A stretch of DNA of 64,000 bases, taken from NCBI GenBank assembly GCA_951813545.1, contig OX638352.1, forward strand, positions 3,364,835 through 3,428,834, in the 5' to 3' direction. Source of the DNA: an uncultured Poribacteria bacterium (GTDB lineage Bacteria; Poribacteria; WGA-4E; WGA-3G). Of this stretch, positions 7,021 to 15,992 are shown one piece after another. Positions within the stretch are counted from its first letter, which is position 1; the number at the start of each line of letters is the position of its first letter. The position numbers and the translations under genes were made by a program. Below the pieces are notes generated by a model. It was not told the origin of the DNA, did not search any database, and saw only the letters and a program-made list of their open reading frames with translations.

Positions 7021-9477
7021 ATGCGCGGGATAATGCCGAAGTCATCCGATGTGAGGCGCACATTTCTACGGAAAGGCCCTTCTAACGGACAGCCCGCATC
7101 TGACCAACAGGCTGACGAAGAGTTAACAACGATGGAAGAAATGCCCGAGGAATTGGAAACACGGGCATACGAACTACTTGCAAACGGTGAAGAAATTAAA
7201 GTCGCTGTCTCAACCGATCTCCGGTTCGATGGTAATTACGGCAAAGATTGGGTAATTGCTACTGACAGACGACTCCTCGCTTTCAACCAGAACGGTGCGC
7301 CGGAGCATCAAGTTCGTGAGATTCCACTCACATCGGTTGAGGCTGTTGAGATCGTTGAAATGTACGGTAACAACATCCTAAAAGTCAGAACATCCGAGGA
7401 TGCTACGGAGATTGCACGCTACTCACGCCGAGTCTCGCCAAAGTTTGAGTTGGCAACGCCTGAATTGGAAACACTCGTCCAGGATGCAAACCCGGATGTG
7501 GAACATGAGAAACAACATCGTCCGCAAGGCTGGGGAAAAAATAAAAATAAGTGTGAAACATGTGGACAACCGCTACCTCGCTGGTCTGGTGTTTGTGTTA
7601 ATTGCGTTGAAAAACGGAAACTCATCTTCCGTCTGATTCGGTATTCGTTTCCCTTCTGGCGCGTCGCCGTTCCTGCTCTTGCCTTAATGATGGTTATCCG
7701 GCTCGTTTCGCTGTTCCCAGCTGTGCTGAGCAAGGAGGTCGTTGATAATGTCCTTTCTCCAGCACAAAGTAGGGTAAGCGGAGCTACGTTAACCGCAACT
7801 GGTGAGCCGATTCCAGAACCGACATGGGGACTCCTTAGCGGGATAGTCGAAGGGGTCTCAGGCTGGCTGACGCTTCCTGTCGCTGGAAGTTGGGGGCACC
7901 TTACCACCATCATCATTTTAATGGTCAGTTTCAACGTTTTCACCATGGGGGCTTCCGCTGTACGTGGCTACATGATGGCGTGGGTGGGCCAAAATATTAC
8001 ACGCAGGCTTCGGAACGAAACTTATGAGCACCTCAACTCGCTCTCCTTAGATTTTTACAATCAGCGCGATACCGGTAACCTGATGTCAAGAATCACACAG
8101 GATGTGGGGAGACTTCGGGATTTCATTGCAAACGGGTTGCAAGACCTCATCGGAGATTCGCTGACGCTTATCAATATCTGTGCTATTATGTTCCTTACCA
8201 ATTGGAAACTGGCTGCATGGACGTTGATTCCGGTGCCCTGCCTTATTTTCTTTACCATCTTCTTTGGGAAAAAGATGGGCAAGGTGTTTTCCGTGCTGTG
8301 GAAGCGGTACGCCGACATTAGTACTATATTGGCAAGTACCATCCCCGGTGTGCGGGTCGTCAAAGCCTTTGCGCGCGAACGCTACGAGGTAAACCGATTT
8401 AGCGAAAAGACGTATCAGGTATTCGATGGCGAAATGAATGCAGCGAAATTGTGGACGCTGTACCGCCCGATCATGGAATTTATTATCTTCTCCGGTTCTA
8501 TCTTGATATGGTTGATTGGTGGTTCACAAATCTTCAATGGACTGTTGACGCTCGGTGAACTCTTTATGTTCCAGGCATTAATGGGACGGTTCTTCAGACC
8601 TGTTTACACGCTCTGTCAGATGAACGAACGCTTCATCCGAGCCGCAACTTCTGCCGACCGAGTCTTTGAAATCATAGACACACCCCCAAGTGTTGCAGAC
8701 AGAGAAGACGCAGTCACTATTGAAAACATCAAAGGCGATGTCGAATTCAAGGATGTCTATTTCTCTTACGATACGGAAAAGAATGCCATCAACGGTATCA
8801 GTTTCCGAGCAGAAGCAGGTGAAATGATTGGGCTTGTTGGACATAGCGGTGCTGGAAAAAGTACTGTGATTAACCTGATTACCCGTTTCTATGACCCGAG
8901 TGAAGGTTCAATAGAAATTGATGGACACGACACCCGCGATATTAAACTGAAAGCATTACGGCAACAGGTAGGCGTGGTTCTTCAAGATCCATTCCTGTTC
9001 CAAGGGACAATAGCCGAAAATATTGGTTATTCAAAACCGGGGGCTTCTCGGCACGAAATTATCGCCGCAGCGAAAGCCGCGAATGCACATGAGTTTATCA
9101 TCAAGTTCGCCGATGGTTACGATACAATGGTGGGTGAACGTGGTGCTCGCGTGTCTGGCGGTGAACGGCAGCGAATTTCTATCGCCCGCGCAATCCTGAA
9201 AGATCCGAGAATTCTCATCTTAGACGAAGCAACATCGTCTGTAGACACAGAAACCGAGTCGAATATTCAGGAAGCGTTGGAACGACTTGTCCGAGGTCGC
9301 ACCGTATTTGCTATCGCACACCGACTTTCCACTCTTAAGTATGCTGACCGGTTAGTCGTACTGAAGGATGGAACAGTTGATGAAATTGGCACGCATGAAG
9401 AACTTCTCGCCAAAGATGGGACTTACGCGGTCTTGTGTGAAAAGCAGACAGAATTATCAAAGATTCGTGCCTTGTAG
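7021..9477 (+). CDS. ABC exporter (half-transporter) with N-terminal PH-like domain and zinc ribbon
   Basis: 818 residues, well beyond the roughly 600 of a standard half-exporter. The first ~165 residues contain a PH-like beta domain (DWVIATDRRLLAFNQNG region). A zinc ribbon C-x2-C-x12-C-x2-C follows at about residues 178-195, then six membrane helices (about 210-510). The ATPase domain has Walker A GHSGAGKS (about 604), signature VSGGERQRIS (about 711), Walker B ILILDEATSS (about 730) and AHRLS (about 766). It is followed 81 bp later by a DUF1854 gene. A similar ABC/DUF1854 pair is annotated in proteobacteria as cyanophycin-associated, from memory, but no cyanophycin genes occur here. The substrate is unknown. 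Confidence 0.9.
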   Translation: MRGIMPKSSDVRRTFLRKGPSNGQPASDQQADEELTTMEEMPEELETRAYELLANGEEIKVAVSTDLRFDGNYGKDWVIATDRRLLAFNQNGAPEHQVREIPLTSVEAVEIVEMYGNNILKVRTSEDATEIARYSRRVSPKFELATPELETLVQDANPDVEHEKQHRPQGWGKNKNKCETCGQPLPRWSGVCVNCVEKRKLIFRLIRYSFPFWRVAVPALALMMVIRLVSLFPAVLSKEVVDNVLSPAQSRVSGATLTATGEPIPEPTWGLLSGIVEGVSGWLTLPVAGSWGHLTTIIILMVSFNVFTMGASAVRGYMMAWVGQNITRRLRNETYEHLNSLSLDFYNQRDTGNLMSRITQDVGRLRDFIANGLQDLIGDSLTLINICAIMFLTNWKLAAWTLIPVPCLIFFTIFFGKKMGKVFSVLWKRYADISTILASTIPGVRVVKAFARERYEVNRFSEKTYQVFDGEMNAAKLWTLYRPIMEFIIFSGSILIWLIGGSQIFNGLLTLGELFMFQALMGRFFRPVYTLCQMNERFIRAATSADRVFEIIDTPPSVADREDAVTIENIKGDVEFKDVYFSYDTEKNAINGISFRAEAGEMIGLVGHSGAGKSTVINLITRFYDPSEGSIEIDGHDTRDIKLKALRQQVGVVLQDPFLFQGTIAENIGYSKPGASRHEIIAAAKAANAHEFIIKFADGYDTMVGERGARVSGGERQRISIARAILKDPRILILDEATSSVDTETESNIQEALERLVRGRTVFAIAHRLSTLKYADRLVVLKDGTVDEIGTHEELLAKDGTYAVLCEKQTELSKIRAL

Positions 9478-9496
9478 GCAAACAACACATTTTTGT

Positions 9497-9521
9497 AGTG
9501 TGCGCTTTCTAAGCGCACACT
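9497..9521. terminator. perfect 11-bp hairpin between ABC exporter and DUF1854 gene
   Basis: AGTGTGCGCTT, a TCT loop and the exact complement, 19 nt after the exporter stop. No U-tract follows, so it may attenuate rather than end transcription into the DUF1854 gene. Confidence 0.4.
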
Positions 9522-9558
9522 GCTCCCTCCCTGCTATAGAAGAAGGAGAAACCACATT

Positions 9559-10068
9559 ATGCAGGAAGCTACGCCGATTACCGACGAGGTGCAATTCCTT
9601 GATGCCCCCAAGGTCAAAATTGCGCGAGATTCGTTTGAAGAACTCACGATTGAACTGCCAGATGGCACAAGCCACACAAACGTTGAAGCAATCCGATCCT
9701 TCCCACTCACCGATTCCAACAAATATATCACACTGCTGGATAGCGAAGGCGAAGAAATCGGTATTATTCAGGACATCAGACAGTTACCACGAGAGTCAAT
9801 GGAAATCCTCTTGTCGGAACTTCAGAAACGGTATTTTATGCCGAAGATTACCAAAATCCATGAACTTGACGGAGAATTTGGTGTCACACGGTGGGTGGTA
9901 GAAACCAATCGCGGTCCGGTCACCTTTGGCATGCGTACTCGATACGATGTCGTCAGTCTTGAAAATGGACGGGTGCTTATTAAAGATGCCGATGGCAATC
10001 GTTATGAAATTGAAAACTATCATCGGTTGGATCCGACAAGTTTGGCACTCCTTGAAACGCAATTATAG
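9559..10068 (+). CDS. DUF1854 family protein, partner of the preceding ABC exporter
   Basis: 169 residues, soluble, no signal peptide. Landmarks of DUF1854 as I remember it are AIRSFPLTDSNKYITLLDSE (about residues 46-65), EIGIIQDI, the KRYFMPKI segment (about 94-101), WVVETNRGPVTF and IKDADGNRYEI. The start ATG has AAGGAG about 12 nt upstream. In other bacteria this family sits next to an ABC exporter of the same extended architecture, so the two products probably work together at the inner membrane. Its biochemical role is unknown. Confidence 0.8.
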   Translation: MQEATPITDEVQFLDAPKVKIARDSFEELTIELPDGTSHTNVEAIRSFPLTDSNKYITLLDSEGEEIGIIQDIRQLPRESMEILLSELQKRYFMPKITKIHELDGEFGVTRWVVETNRGPVTFGMRTRYDVVSLENGRVLIKDADGNRYEIENYHRLDPTSLALLETQL

Positions 10069-10193
10069 CGGCTTATTCTACGAGAATTTGATTATTTTTT
10101 TAAGGCGCAGCTTCCTATACAAGACGTAGGATCGCGCCTCTCCTTTTAACTAAAACGTCACTGCTAAAGTTATATCTACGGAGGTCGGTAAGA

Positions 10194-11318
10194 GTGGAAA
10201 ATGTGAGAATCGAACGGATTGAATGGGCACGCTTAACAGGTGAACGTCCCCGCAAAGCCGGCTGCAACTCACGACTCGGTGAACACGGGTTGCATGTCCG
10301 TCCCGCCATCGCGCGCTTAACAACAACGGATGGTGCTAGCGGCTTCGGATTTTCGTCAATTTCGCGTGAAAAAGCAGAAGTGATCGTTGGGTTTCAGCTC
10401 AGCGATGCCTTCAACGTAGAAAGTGGGGTCACCGAAGAATTCAGAATGTTGGAATATCCACTCTGGGATCTGGTCGGAAAGTTAGCGCGAAAACCGGTCT
10501 ACGCGATGCTTTCTGGAGAGAATGGCGACTTTCGCGCACCGTGTTACGATACTTCGCTCTATATTGATGACTTGCACCTTGATGACAACGCTGAAGCGGC
10601 GGCACTCATCGCTTCTGAGGCATTAGAGGGAAAGGCGCGCGGACATAACGCCTACAAAATCAAGGTGGGGCGTGGTGCGATGCACATGCCCCTTGAGAAA
10701 GGGACACAGCGCGATATTGATGTTATCTGTGCCGTACGTGACGCTGTCGGACCCGATGCTTCGATTCTAATAGATGCAAACAATGGCTATAACCTCAACC
10801 TTACTAAACAAGTATTAGGTGGAGCTGCTGATGCAAATGTCTATTGGATGGAAGAGGCATTCCACGAAGATGCCCGTGTTTATAGTCTGCTGAAGGAGTG
10901 GCTAAATGCTGAAAGTTTAGAAACGCGTATCGCAGATGGCGAAGGCGGTGCCTCACCGAATTTGGTAGACTGGGCAAAAGATGGACTCATTGACATCGTC
11001 CAATACGATATTTTCTACCCCGGCTTCTCACGCTGGCTTGAACTCGGTCCGGAGTTAGACGCGGCGAACGTTGGTACAGCACCACATCACTATGGTGGTT
11101 ATTACGGCAATTTTGTCACCTGTCACCTTGCAGCGAAGGTAGAGCGGTTTGAGTTCACCGAGTGGGATCATGCGACGACTCCGGGTATAGATGATTCTGG
11201 TTATTCCATATCCAATGGTTATGTGAACGTCCCGCAAAGTCCGGGATTCGGGTTGAACTTGGAAGAGGGACCCTACCAAAAAGCACGAGAAGAAAATGGG
11301 TTTGAGGTTCGTGCGTAG
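10194..11318 (+). CDS. enolase-superfamily enzyme (mandelate racemase / sugar-acid dehydratase type)
   Basis: 374 residues, starting at GTG 10194 with GGAGG 9 nt upstream. The barrel shows the expected elements in order: KIKVGRG (about 159-165) with the catalytic Lys, metal ligands in ILIDANNGY and YWMEEAFHED, a third in IADGEGG, and the PHHYGG histidine (about 301-306). These are the elements for abstracting a proton alpha to a carboxylate, as in mandelate racemase and several aldonate dehydratases. The next gene is a PhyH dioxygenase. The substrate is undetermined. Confidence 0.85.
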   Translation: MENVRIERIEWARLTGERPRKAGCNSRLGEHGLHVRPAIARLTTTDGASGFGFSSISREKAEVIVGFQLSDAFNVESGVTEEFRMLEYPLWDLVGKLARKPVYAMLSGENGDFRAPCYDTSLYIDDLHLDDNAEAAALIASEALEGKARGHNAYKIKVGRGAMHMPLEKGTQRDIDVICAVRDAVGPDASILIDANNGYNLNLTKQVLGGAADANVYWMEEAFHEDARVYSLLKEWLNAESLETRIADGEGGASPNLVDWAKDGLIDIVQYDIFYPGFSRWLELGPELDAANVGTAPHHYGGYYGNFVTCHLAAKVERFEFTEWDHATTPGIDDSGYSISNGYVNVPQSPGFGLNLEEGPYQKAREENGFEVRA

Positions 11319-11386
11319 TGATGTTCTAAGTCTAGGTTTACTTTGCAAGTATGCTTGGCTTATATACCAAAATGAGGACGAAAACT

Positions 11387-12124
11387 ATGGGACATTTAAC
11401 TGCTGCAGACAAAGCATTCTTTAAAGAAAACGGTTACTTAGTTGTGCGCGGCGCGCTAGAGCAGAAAACGATTGATGCCGCGCTTGATAGACTCTGGGAA
11501 GCACTTGACGAAGATAGAGACGACCCGGAATCATGGATACGCAAAGGTTATCGCACAGTGCCCGTTGGCGGCGAAGATGTTATTAGCGGCACAACGTACA
11601 ACAACCGAGTCTTCGCCATGGCTGAGGAACTCGTCGGCAAGGACAAATTGAACGCTAGCGGTGGAGCAGGACCGCATATCAATTTTCCTGACCCAGACAG
11701 AAAATGGAGCGAACCCATGGGACACCTTGACGGTTACCATACCCCTACGAATGGGGTGCCTAAAGGGGTCGTTGGTTCTTTCACGCTCGGTGCTACCGTT
11801 TATCTTGGCACAGTTGAAAAACAGGGTGGTGGATTTACAGTCTGGCCCGGGAGCCATCGGATTTGGGCGGAATACTTCAGACATCATGACTTGGATAGTC
11901 TTCCGGGTGGTGTCGCCCCATTTGATTTAGGACCGAGTTACGAATTCACGGGTGAGGCGGGTGATGTCTGTTTCTGGCATCATCAGATGAGCCACACTGC
12001 TGGTCCGAACTGTGGTCGCAACGTCCGAATCGCACTTATCTCAAGGTACCGCCGAAAAGATTTGGACCAGATTAAGTTTGAAACTCCCGACGATATGTGG
12101 AAATATTGGGATGGGGTTTCATAG
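11387..12124 (+). CDS. phytanoyl-CoA dioxygenase (PhyH) family Fe(II)/2-oxoglutarate oxygenase
   Basis: About 245 residues. It begins TAADKAFFKENGYLVVRGAL, the typical PhyH N-terminus. The facial triad is visible: HLD in MGHLDGYH (about residue 113) and the distal His in HHQMSHTAGPN (about 199-203). An Arg in GRNVRIALISRYRR fits 2-oxoglutarate binding. I chose ATG 11387 because AGGA sits 8 nt upstream; the earlier in-frame ATG (11351) gives an atypical extension. PhyH proteins hydroxylate diverse small molecules; expansion of this family is common in sponge-associated and planctomycete-like lineages (established pattern, substrates mostly unknown). Confidence 0.85.
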   Translation: MGHLTAADKAFFKENGYLVVRGALEQKTIDAALDRLWEALDEDRDDPESWIRKGYRTVPVGGEDVISGTTYNNRVFAMAEELVGKDKLNASGGAGPHINFPDPDRKWSEPMGHLDGYHTPTNGVPKGVVGSFTLGATVYLGTVEKQGGGFTVWPGSHRIWAEYFRHHDLDSLPGGVAPFDLGPSYEFTGEAGDVCFWHHQMSHTAGPNCGRNVRIALISRYRRKDLDQIKFETPDDMWKYWDGVS

Positions 12125-12163
12125 AGTTTGTGTCTCTTTTATTGCGTAGCGAATTTTCTTTTC

Positions 12164-12188
12164 TTGGCGCGCTTTGCAGGCGCGCCAA
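12164..12188. terminator. 9-bp GC-rich hairpin after the PhyH gene
   Basis: TTGGCGCGC, a 7-nt loop and GCGCGCCAA, about 40 nt after the stop. It is a plausible terminator or processing hairpin; only a short A/T stretch follows. Confidence 0.45.
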
Positions 12189-12323
12189 AATTACATCTAT
12201 GTATGCCTCCAAATTTTAATTTGCTGAATATTTTGATATATGTTATCCTTCTCTTAAGTCTATTTCCAAAAGAAACAACAGTATTCATCTTCATACATAA
12301 AAACGCATTAGGAAAATTTGAGA

Positions 12324-12788
12324 ATGGAGCTCTATCTGAATCCTTCCAAAATCACCGAAATAATAGGTGTAGAAAAAGAAATCATCAACCGAACGTTAGA
12401 ACGGAGAGATGTTGATATTGAACCGTATTTACGTGTCGTCTCTGCCCCATCCGAAAACCGAGGGGATAATCCAAAACCACAAATTGAGTTACGGATTGAT
12501 GGTCTCGCGATGCTGATAAAAAAACTCACCTATAACATCCCAACAGATGACATTATTGAAAATCTCAGCTGCCAAATTTTTCATATCACGCACCTGCGGG
12601 AAACTTGCGACAAATTGGAAGAGGAGAATCAAGCACTTGTTGCTGAAAATACGCAACTCCGGGAAGTGGTTGAATCCTTTCAAGTTGAAAGAGGGGATTT
12701 GTCGGCAGAAGTTAGCCAACTGAAAAGTCAATTAACAGAGGAGCAGTCCAAAACTTGGGTAACTCGCTTGCTAAAAGGAAAAGATTGA
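12324..12788 (+). CDS. uncharacterised protein with C-terminal coiled coil
   Basis: About 154 residues, no signal peptide. The N-terminal half looks globular (MELYLNPSKITEIIGVEK, then a conserved-looking RIDGLAMLIKKL). Residues about 90-145 form a heptad-rich coiled coil (LEEENQALVAENTQLREVV), and the protein ends in basic LLKGKD. The start is placed at ATG 12324 rather than the TTG two codons earlier; AGGA lies 10 nt upstream. The family is not recognised; oligomerisation through the coiled coil is likely. Confidence 0.55.
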   Translation: MELYLNPSKITEIIGVEKEIINRTLERRDVDIEPYLRVVSAPSENRGDNPKPQIELRIDGLAMLIKKLTYNIPTDDIIENLSCQIFHITHLRETCDKLEEENQALVAENTQLREVVESFQVERGDLSAEVSQLKSQLTEEQSKTWVTRLLKGKD

Positions 12789-12844
12789 TAAACGTGGATA
12801 AATGGAGCTAAAGATGCCACTCGGATAGGTATCGAAAAATCGCT

Positions 12845-13465
12845 ATGGCAAAAGACAAACGGAATCAGCTGCTTGCAATAGGGTTCTTCGGACTTGGTAT
12901 TATCTTTCTTTATGTAGAGGGCATCTCACTGCTCCCACTGCGTATTGTCCAAAACGCGGTTCTGCTGAAGGGCATTTCGCTAGTGCTGCTGAGCATCGCG
13001 GCGATTCTCGCTGGGACTGCTTTCGAGAACAAACGATGGATCTCCGTTATATCCAGTATAGGTTTGGCGATCGGTCTCGGGTTTCTGTATCTGCCTGTCC
13101 CCTCAATCTTGCGTGGCTCAACTTTTCATATACTTTTCGCCTGTGCTATTACGTTTGGTATGACAACAGCTGCAAGACGGATGGCGAGTATTGGTTCAGC
13201 ATTCTTTGCATGCATCGGCATCGTTTTTCTTTATCAGCCTTTCTCTCCATTGCTTGGTAGCACCGCTCTACATCTACTTCTACCCGGAGTTATCGTTTTC
13301 TCGATTGTTTTCTCACAGAGAACCTTGTGTGAACAAATTTCTATCGGCTTAATAGCGCTGGGTTTGGTTGCGCTCTGCCAACCGTTTCTAATACTATTCT
13401 ATCAAACAGGTTTTCAATTGTTGCTTGCGGGCTTAACAGGATTTATTGTCGCAGCACACCGCTAA
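12845..13465 (+). CDS. polytopic membrane protein with four-fold internal repeat
   Basis: 206 residues, hydrophobic almost throughout with about 8 membrane segments. By eye it is four copies of one unit, each a glycine-rich helix running into a FLY/LCQP-type turn and then a second helix (GLGIIFLYVEGISLLPL, GLGFLYLPVPSILRG, CIGIVFLYQPFSPLLGST, LGLVALCQPFLILFYQ). This suggests a repeat-built membrane bundle. No transport or enzyme motif is visible and the family is not recognised. Confidence 0.6.
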   Translation: MAKDKRNQLLAIGFFGLGIIFLYVEGISLLPLRIVQNAVLLKGISLVLLSIAAILAGTAFENKRWISVISSIGLAIGLGFLYLPVPSILRGSTFHILFACAITFGMTTAARRMASIGSAFFACIGIVFLYQPFSPLLGSTALHLLLPGVIVFSIVFSQRTLCEQISIGLIALGLVALCQPFLILFYQTGFQLLLAGLTGFIVAAHR

Positions 13466-13488
13466 ATTTTTTTAACTATTAACTCTTT

Positions 13489-13554
13489 TCACCGTTCCAC
13501 TTCGTTTCACGCCCCTTTCCAGTAACGGCGGGGATCCCGGTTTTTAGTTAAGTC
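13489..13554. repeat. dispersed intergenic repeat, copy 1
   Basis: About 66 nt that align end to end with 34271-34339, roughly three-quarters identical by eye. Both copies centre on a GGGGATCCC/GGGGACCCC block and lie just after the 3' end of a plus-strand gene. They may act in RNA 3'-end formation or be remnants of a small mobile repeat. Confidence 0.55.
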
Positions 13555-13643
13555 CAGCTGCCCTTGGGTTATGAAAGGTTTCTTAATAATTCAGAACCTT
13601 CAATAACAACGGACGTAGCATCTCAGAATCAATCGTTAAAAAA

Positions 13644-14792
13644 TTGCCAAACAGAAACTCCGGTTCTTCCGCTCATTCCAAAATTAAAAAAATTGTGATA
13701 GTGGGTGCGGGTATCATCGGTGCCTCACTCGGTTATCATCTATCCCGACGAAACGGTATTGCTGTAACGTTTTTGGAACGCGATATTCCGGGTGCAGGCG
13801 CATCTGGACATTCCTTCGCGTGGGCAAATGCTTTCGGGAAGGATCCACGTGAGTATCACACCTTTAATCGGCGTTCGTTGGATATGTGGTACCGATTGGC
13901 ACATCAACTCAATGCGGACATTGGTATCCATTATGGCGGTGAAATGCGGTGGGAAAATAATCCACAACGTGCGCTGCAGCTGCGTGATCGTATCCGACAA
14001 ATTCAGACGTGGGGATATCCGTGTCGACTCATCACCCGTGATGAGATGTTGGCACTTGAACCACACCTACACCCGGGCACCGTAGAAGCCGCGTCCTTTT
14101 CTGAAGCAGACATTCACATTGAGACCGATAAATTTATCAATGTTTGCCTCCGGCGCGCATGCGAAGCAGGGGCGGTTGTGCATCCCAAAACCGGTGTCAC
14201 AGGGTTTGTCATTCACAACGGCAGTATCACTGCTGTCAAAACCACCGATGCCGAATTCCCGTGTGATGTTGTTGTCTTAGCGAGCGGTGTTCAGACAACC
14301 GAACTCTCATCCTTGGCACAAGTACATATCCCGCAACAAAGAAGCCCAGGAATCGTTATCAAAACAACGCCATGCGCCGAGGTTTTACACAACGTATCAA
14401 TCATTCATGCCCCATCAACAGATGAAAACCATCAACACCTGCATCTGCGGCAATTAACCGATGGGAGTCTCAGAATCGGGCAGGGCACCCAAGAAGGAAT
14501 CAACCGTGACGATTCACAGCAGCACGCCGACGCGCTCCTTGCTCGTGCTAAAATCTATCTACCAGCGATAGCAGATGCGAAGGCGATTCCGACCCCAGCC
14601 GGCTATCGCCCGATGCCACTTGATGGATTTCCAGTACTTGGATTCACTAAAGCAGTAGAAAATCTGTATATTGCCTTAATGCACAGTGGTGTAACGTTGG
14701 CACCTTTGGTAGGTGAAATGGCAACTTTGGAAATTGTTGACGATGCACGGGTGGATTGGTTTGCCTCTTATCGACCCGAACGGTTTAGGTAG
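13644..14792 (+). CDS. FAD-dependent oxidoreductase of the DAO (glycine/D-amino-acid oxidase) family
   Basis: About 382 residues. An N-terminal dinucleotide-binding motif IVIVGAGIIGASLGYHLS (residues 17-34) is followed by an acidic end of beta-2 (FLERD) and the ASGHSFAWAN region typical of DAO-fold enzymes. The C-terminal FAD contact region reads GYRPMPLDGFPVLGF. The protein probably oxidises an amine or amino acid. The start is weak: TTG 13644 has no good Shine-Dalgarno, and GTG 13697 lies too close to the FAD motif. The last 191 bp are duplicated as a dead fragment 1.4 kb downstream. Confidence 0.85.
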   Translation: MPNRNSGSSAHSKIKKIVIVGAGIIGASLGYHLSRRNGIAVTFLERDIPGAGASGHSFAWANAFGKDPREYHTFNRRSLDMWYRLAHQLNADIGIHYGGEMRWENNPQRALQLRDRIRQIQTWGYPCRLITRDEMLALEPHLHPGTVEAASFSEADIHIETDKFINVCLRRACEAGAVVHPKTGVTGFVIHNGSITAVKTTDAEFPCDVVVLASGVQTTELSSLAQVHIPQQRSPGIVIKTTPCAEVLHNVSIIHAPSTDENHQHLHLRQLTDGSLRIGQGTQEGINRDDSQQHADALLARAKIYLPAIADAKAIPTPAGYRPMPLDGFPVLGFTKAVENLYIALMHSGVTLAPLVGEMATLEIVDDARVDWFASYRPERFR

Positions 14793-15098
14793 GCTGTTGG
14801 TTTGAACTCAGGCACAATACCTAACAATAGGAGATATTTCCAAGCAGATGACAATTGAGTCAAGCAACGGACAGACTGAACAATTGGTCCAGTTTGTAAA
14901 GGGGATCAGTAGACCCTCAAGAATTGATGGATGCCACGATTAAGTAAAAAGAAGAAAAATTTACCTTAACTTATTTTAATACATTTGGTATACTTTTATC
15001 GATAAATTGCCAAGCGATCCCGTTGGGAAGGTTTGCACGACTGCAATGCCATTATTTACATAAAACCCGCTGAGATTAAAGCAACAAAGGAGATAAAA
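14793..15098. other. 306-bp intergenic region
   Basis: No supported gene. A 31-codon ATG frame (14848-14943) with a distant AGGAG is the only candidate and is not convincing. Confidence 0.5.
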
Positions 15099-15863
15099 AT
15101 GTTAGGTGCAAGAAAATTTTCGTCGATTCAACTTTTTACGCGAATTGCTGTTTCTGTTTCCATCTTGATTTTTGTATCGGTTCTCCTTAGCTTTGGCGGG
15201 GAAATCCTTGATGACTTTGATGATGGTGATACAGAAGGCTGGGAACGCTCCCCACAGAATCAGGATAGCAAGTCCTTTTGGGGTATAGAGAAAGGGAACA
15301 CTTTCGTCACTTTTGATCCAAAGGGCCTCGTATGGAGCGAGGCAATCTCCCAGTTCAATTTTACAGGCGAAGGGTTAGACGCTGGGGACCCGAGCAAATG
15401 GACAGACTATGACGTGGAGGTTGATTTGCGACACAAAGAGATCGCTAACTTCCCAGGTGGTGTCCGTGGGCGCGTTGACCTTGAGACTGGCTCACATTAT
15501 GTTGTCTGGCTATATCCGGGATCGGCAAAAATGAATCTGTTTAGCAATCCGGGCTGGGATATCAATACCGGCCTGCAAAACCACGGTGAAGCCCCTTATA
15601 AGCCAGAGGTGGATAAATGGCACAAAGTCAGATTGAGCTTTTCAGGGACCACCATCAAGGTTTTCTATGACGGGGAGATGATGATTGAAGCAAAGGATAA
15701 TCAGTACAAAAGCGGAACGGTAGCACTGGGTAATCAGGACAAAATTGTGGATTACGATAACGTCCGCATCACAGGTCCTGGTATTCCAAACTTAAATGCA
15801 AGTGCTGTCGAACCACAAGATAAATTGACGATAATTTGGGGGCAGATAAAGTCGTCCTTTTAG
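15099..15863 (+). CDS. exported concanavalin-like (DUF1080/LamG-type) protein with C-terminal KLxxxW tag
   Basis: 254 residues. A signal sequence (ARKFSSIQLF, then a hydrophobic stretch ending near LLSFGG) leads into a jelly-roll-like domain (DDFDDGDTEGWE, then HKVRLSFSGTTIKVFYDGE and GTVALGNQ). This is the pattern of 3-keto-disaccharide hydrolase-like/LamG lectin folds. The last 19 residues, AVEPQDKLTIIWGQIKSSF, match a C-terminal motif in five other exported proteins of this window. ATG 15099 has AAAGGAG 7 nt upstream. The likely role is glycan binding at the cell surface. No catalytic residues can be assigned. Confidence 0.75.
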   Translation: MLGARKFSSIQLFTRIAVSVSILIFVSVLLSFGGEILDDFDDGDTEGWERSPQNQDSKSFWGIEKGNTFVTFDPKGLVWSEAISQFNFTGEGLDAGDPSKWTDYDVEVDLRHKEIANFPGGVRGRVDLETGSHYVVWLYPGSAKMNLFSNPGWDINTGLQNHGEAPYKPEVDKWHKVRLSFSGTTIKVFYDGEMMIEAKDNQYKSGTVALGNQDKIVDYDNVRITGPGIPNLNASAVEPQDKLTIIWGQIKSSF

Positions 15864-15940
15864 AGTCTGTTTAAAAAAAGAGATGAATTGCCCAAAAGAA
15901 GGCGGGGTTAGATAGACAAGATTTACGGATTAACTTGGGA

Positions 15941-15990
15941 ACTCGCGTAGGATTTGGAGGTTATCTCCGAAGTAGATTCTATTTTCCAGT
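15941..15990. repeat. short dispersed repeat, copy 1
   Basis: Ends in AAGTAGATTCTATTTT (16 nt), identical to the matching part of 18211-18262. Upstream similarity is patchier. This copy abuts the start of the duplicated DAO fragment and the other abuts the 3' end of the methyltransferase-like gene, so it may mark a recombination boundary. Confidence 0.4.
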
Positions 15991-15992
15991 TA

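Noticed and set aside
12128..12415. 95-codon plus-strand frame
   Set aside because: It includes the terminator-like hairpin and overlaps the better-supported coiled-coil gene in another frame.
14848..14943. 31-codon small frame
   Set aside because: Shine-Dalgarno is 14 nt away, no recognisable composition or homologue in the window.
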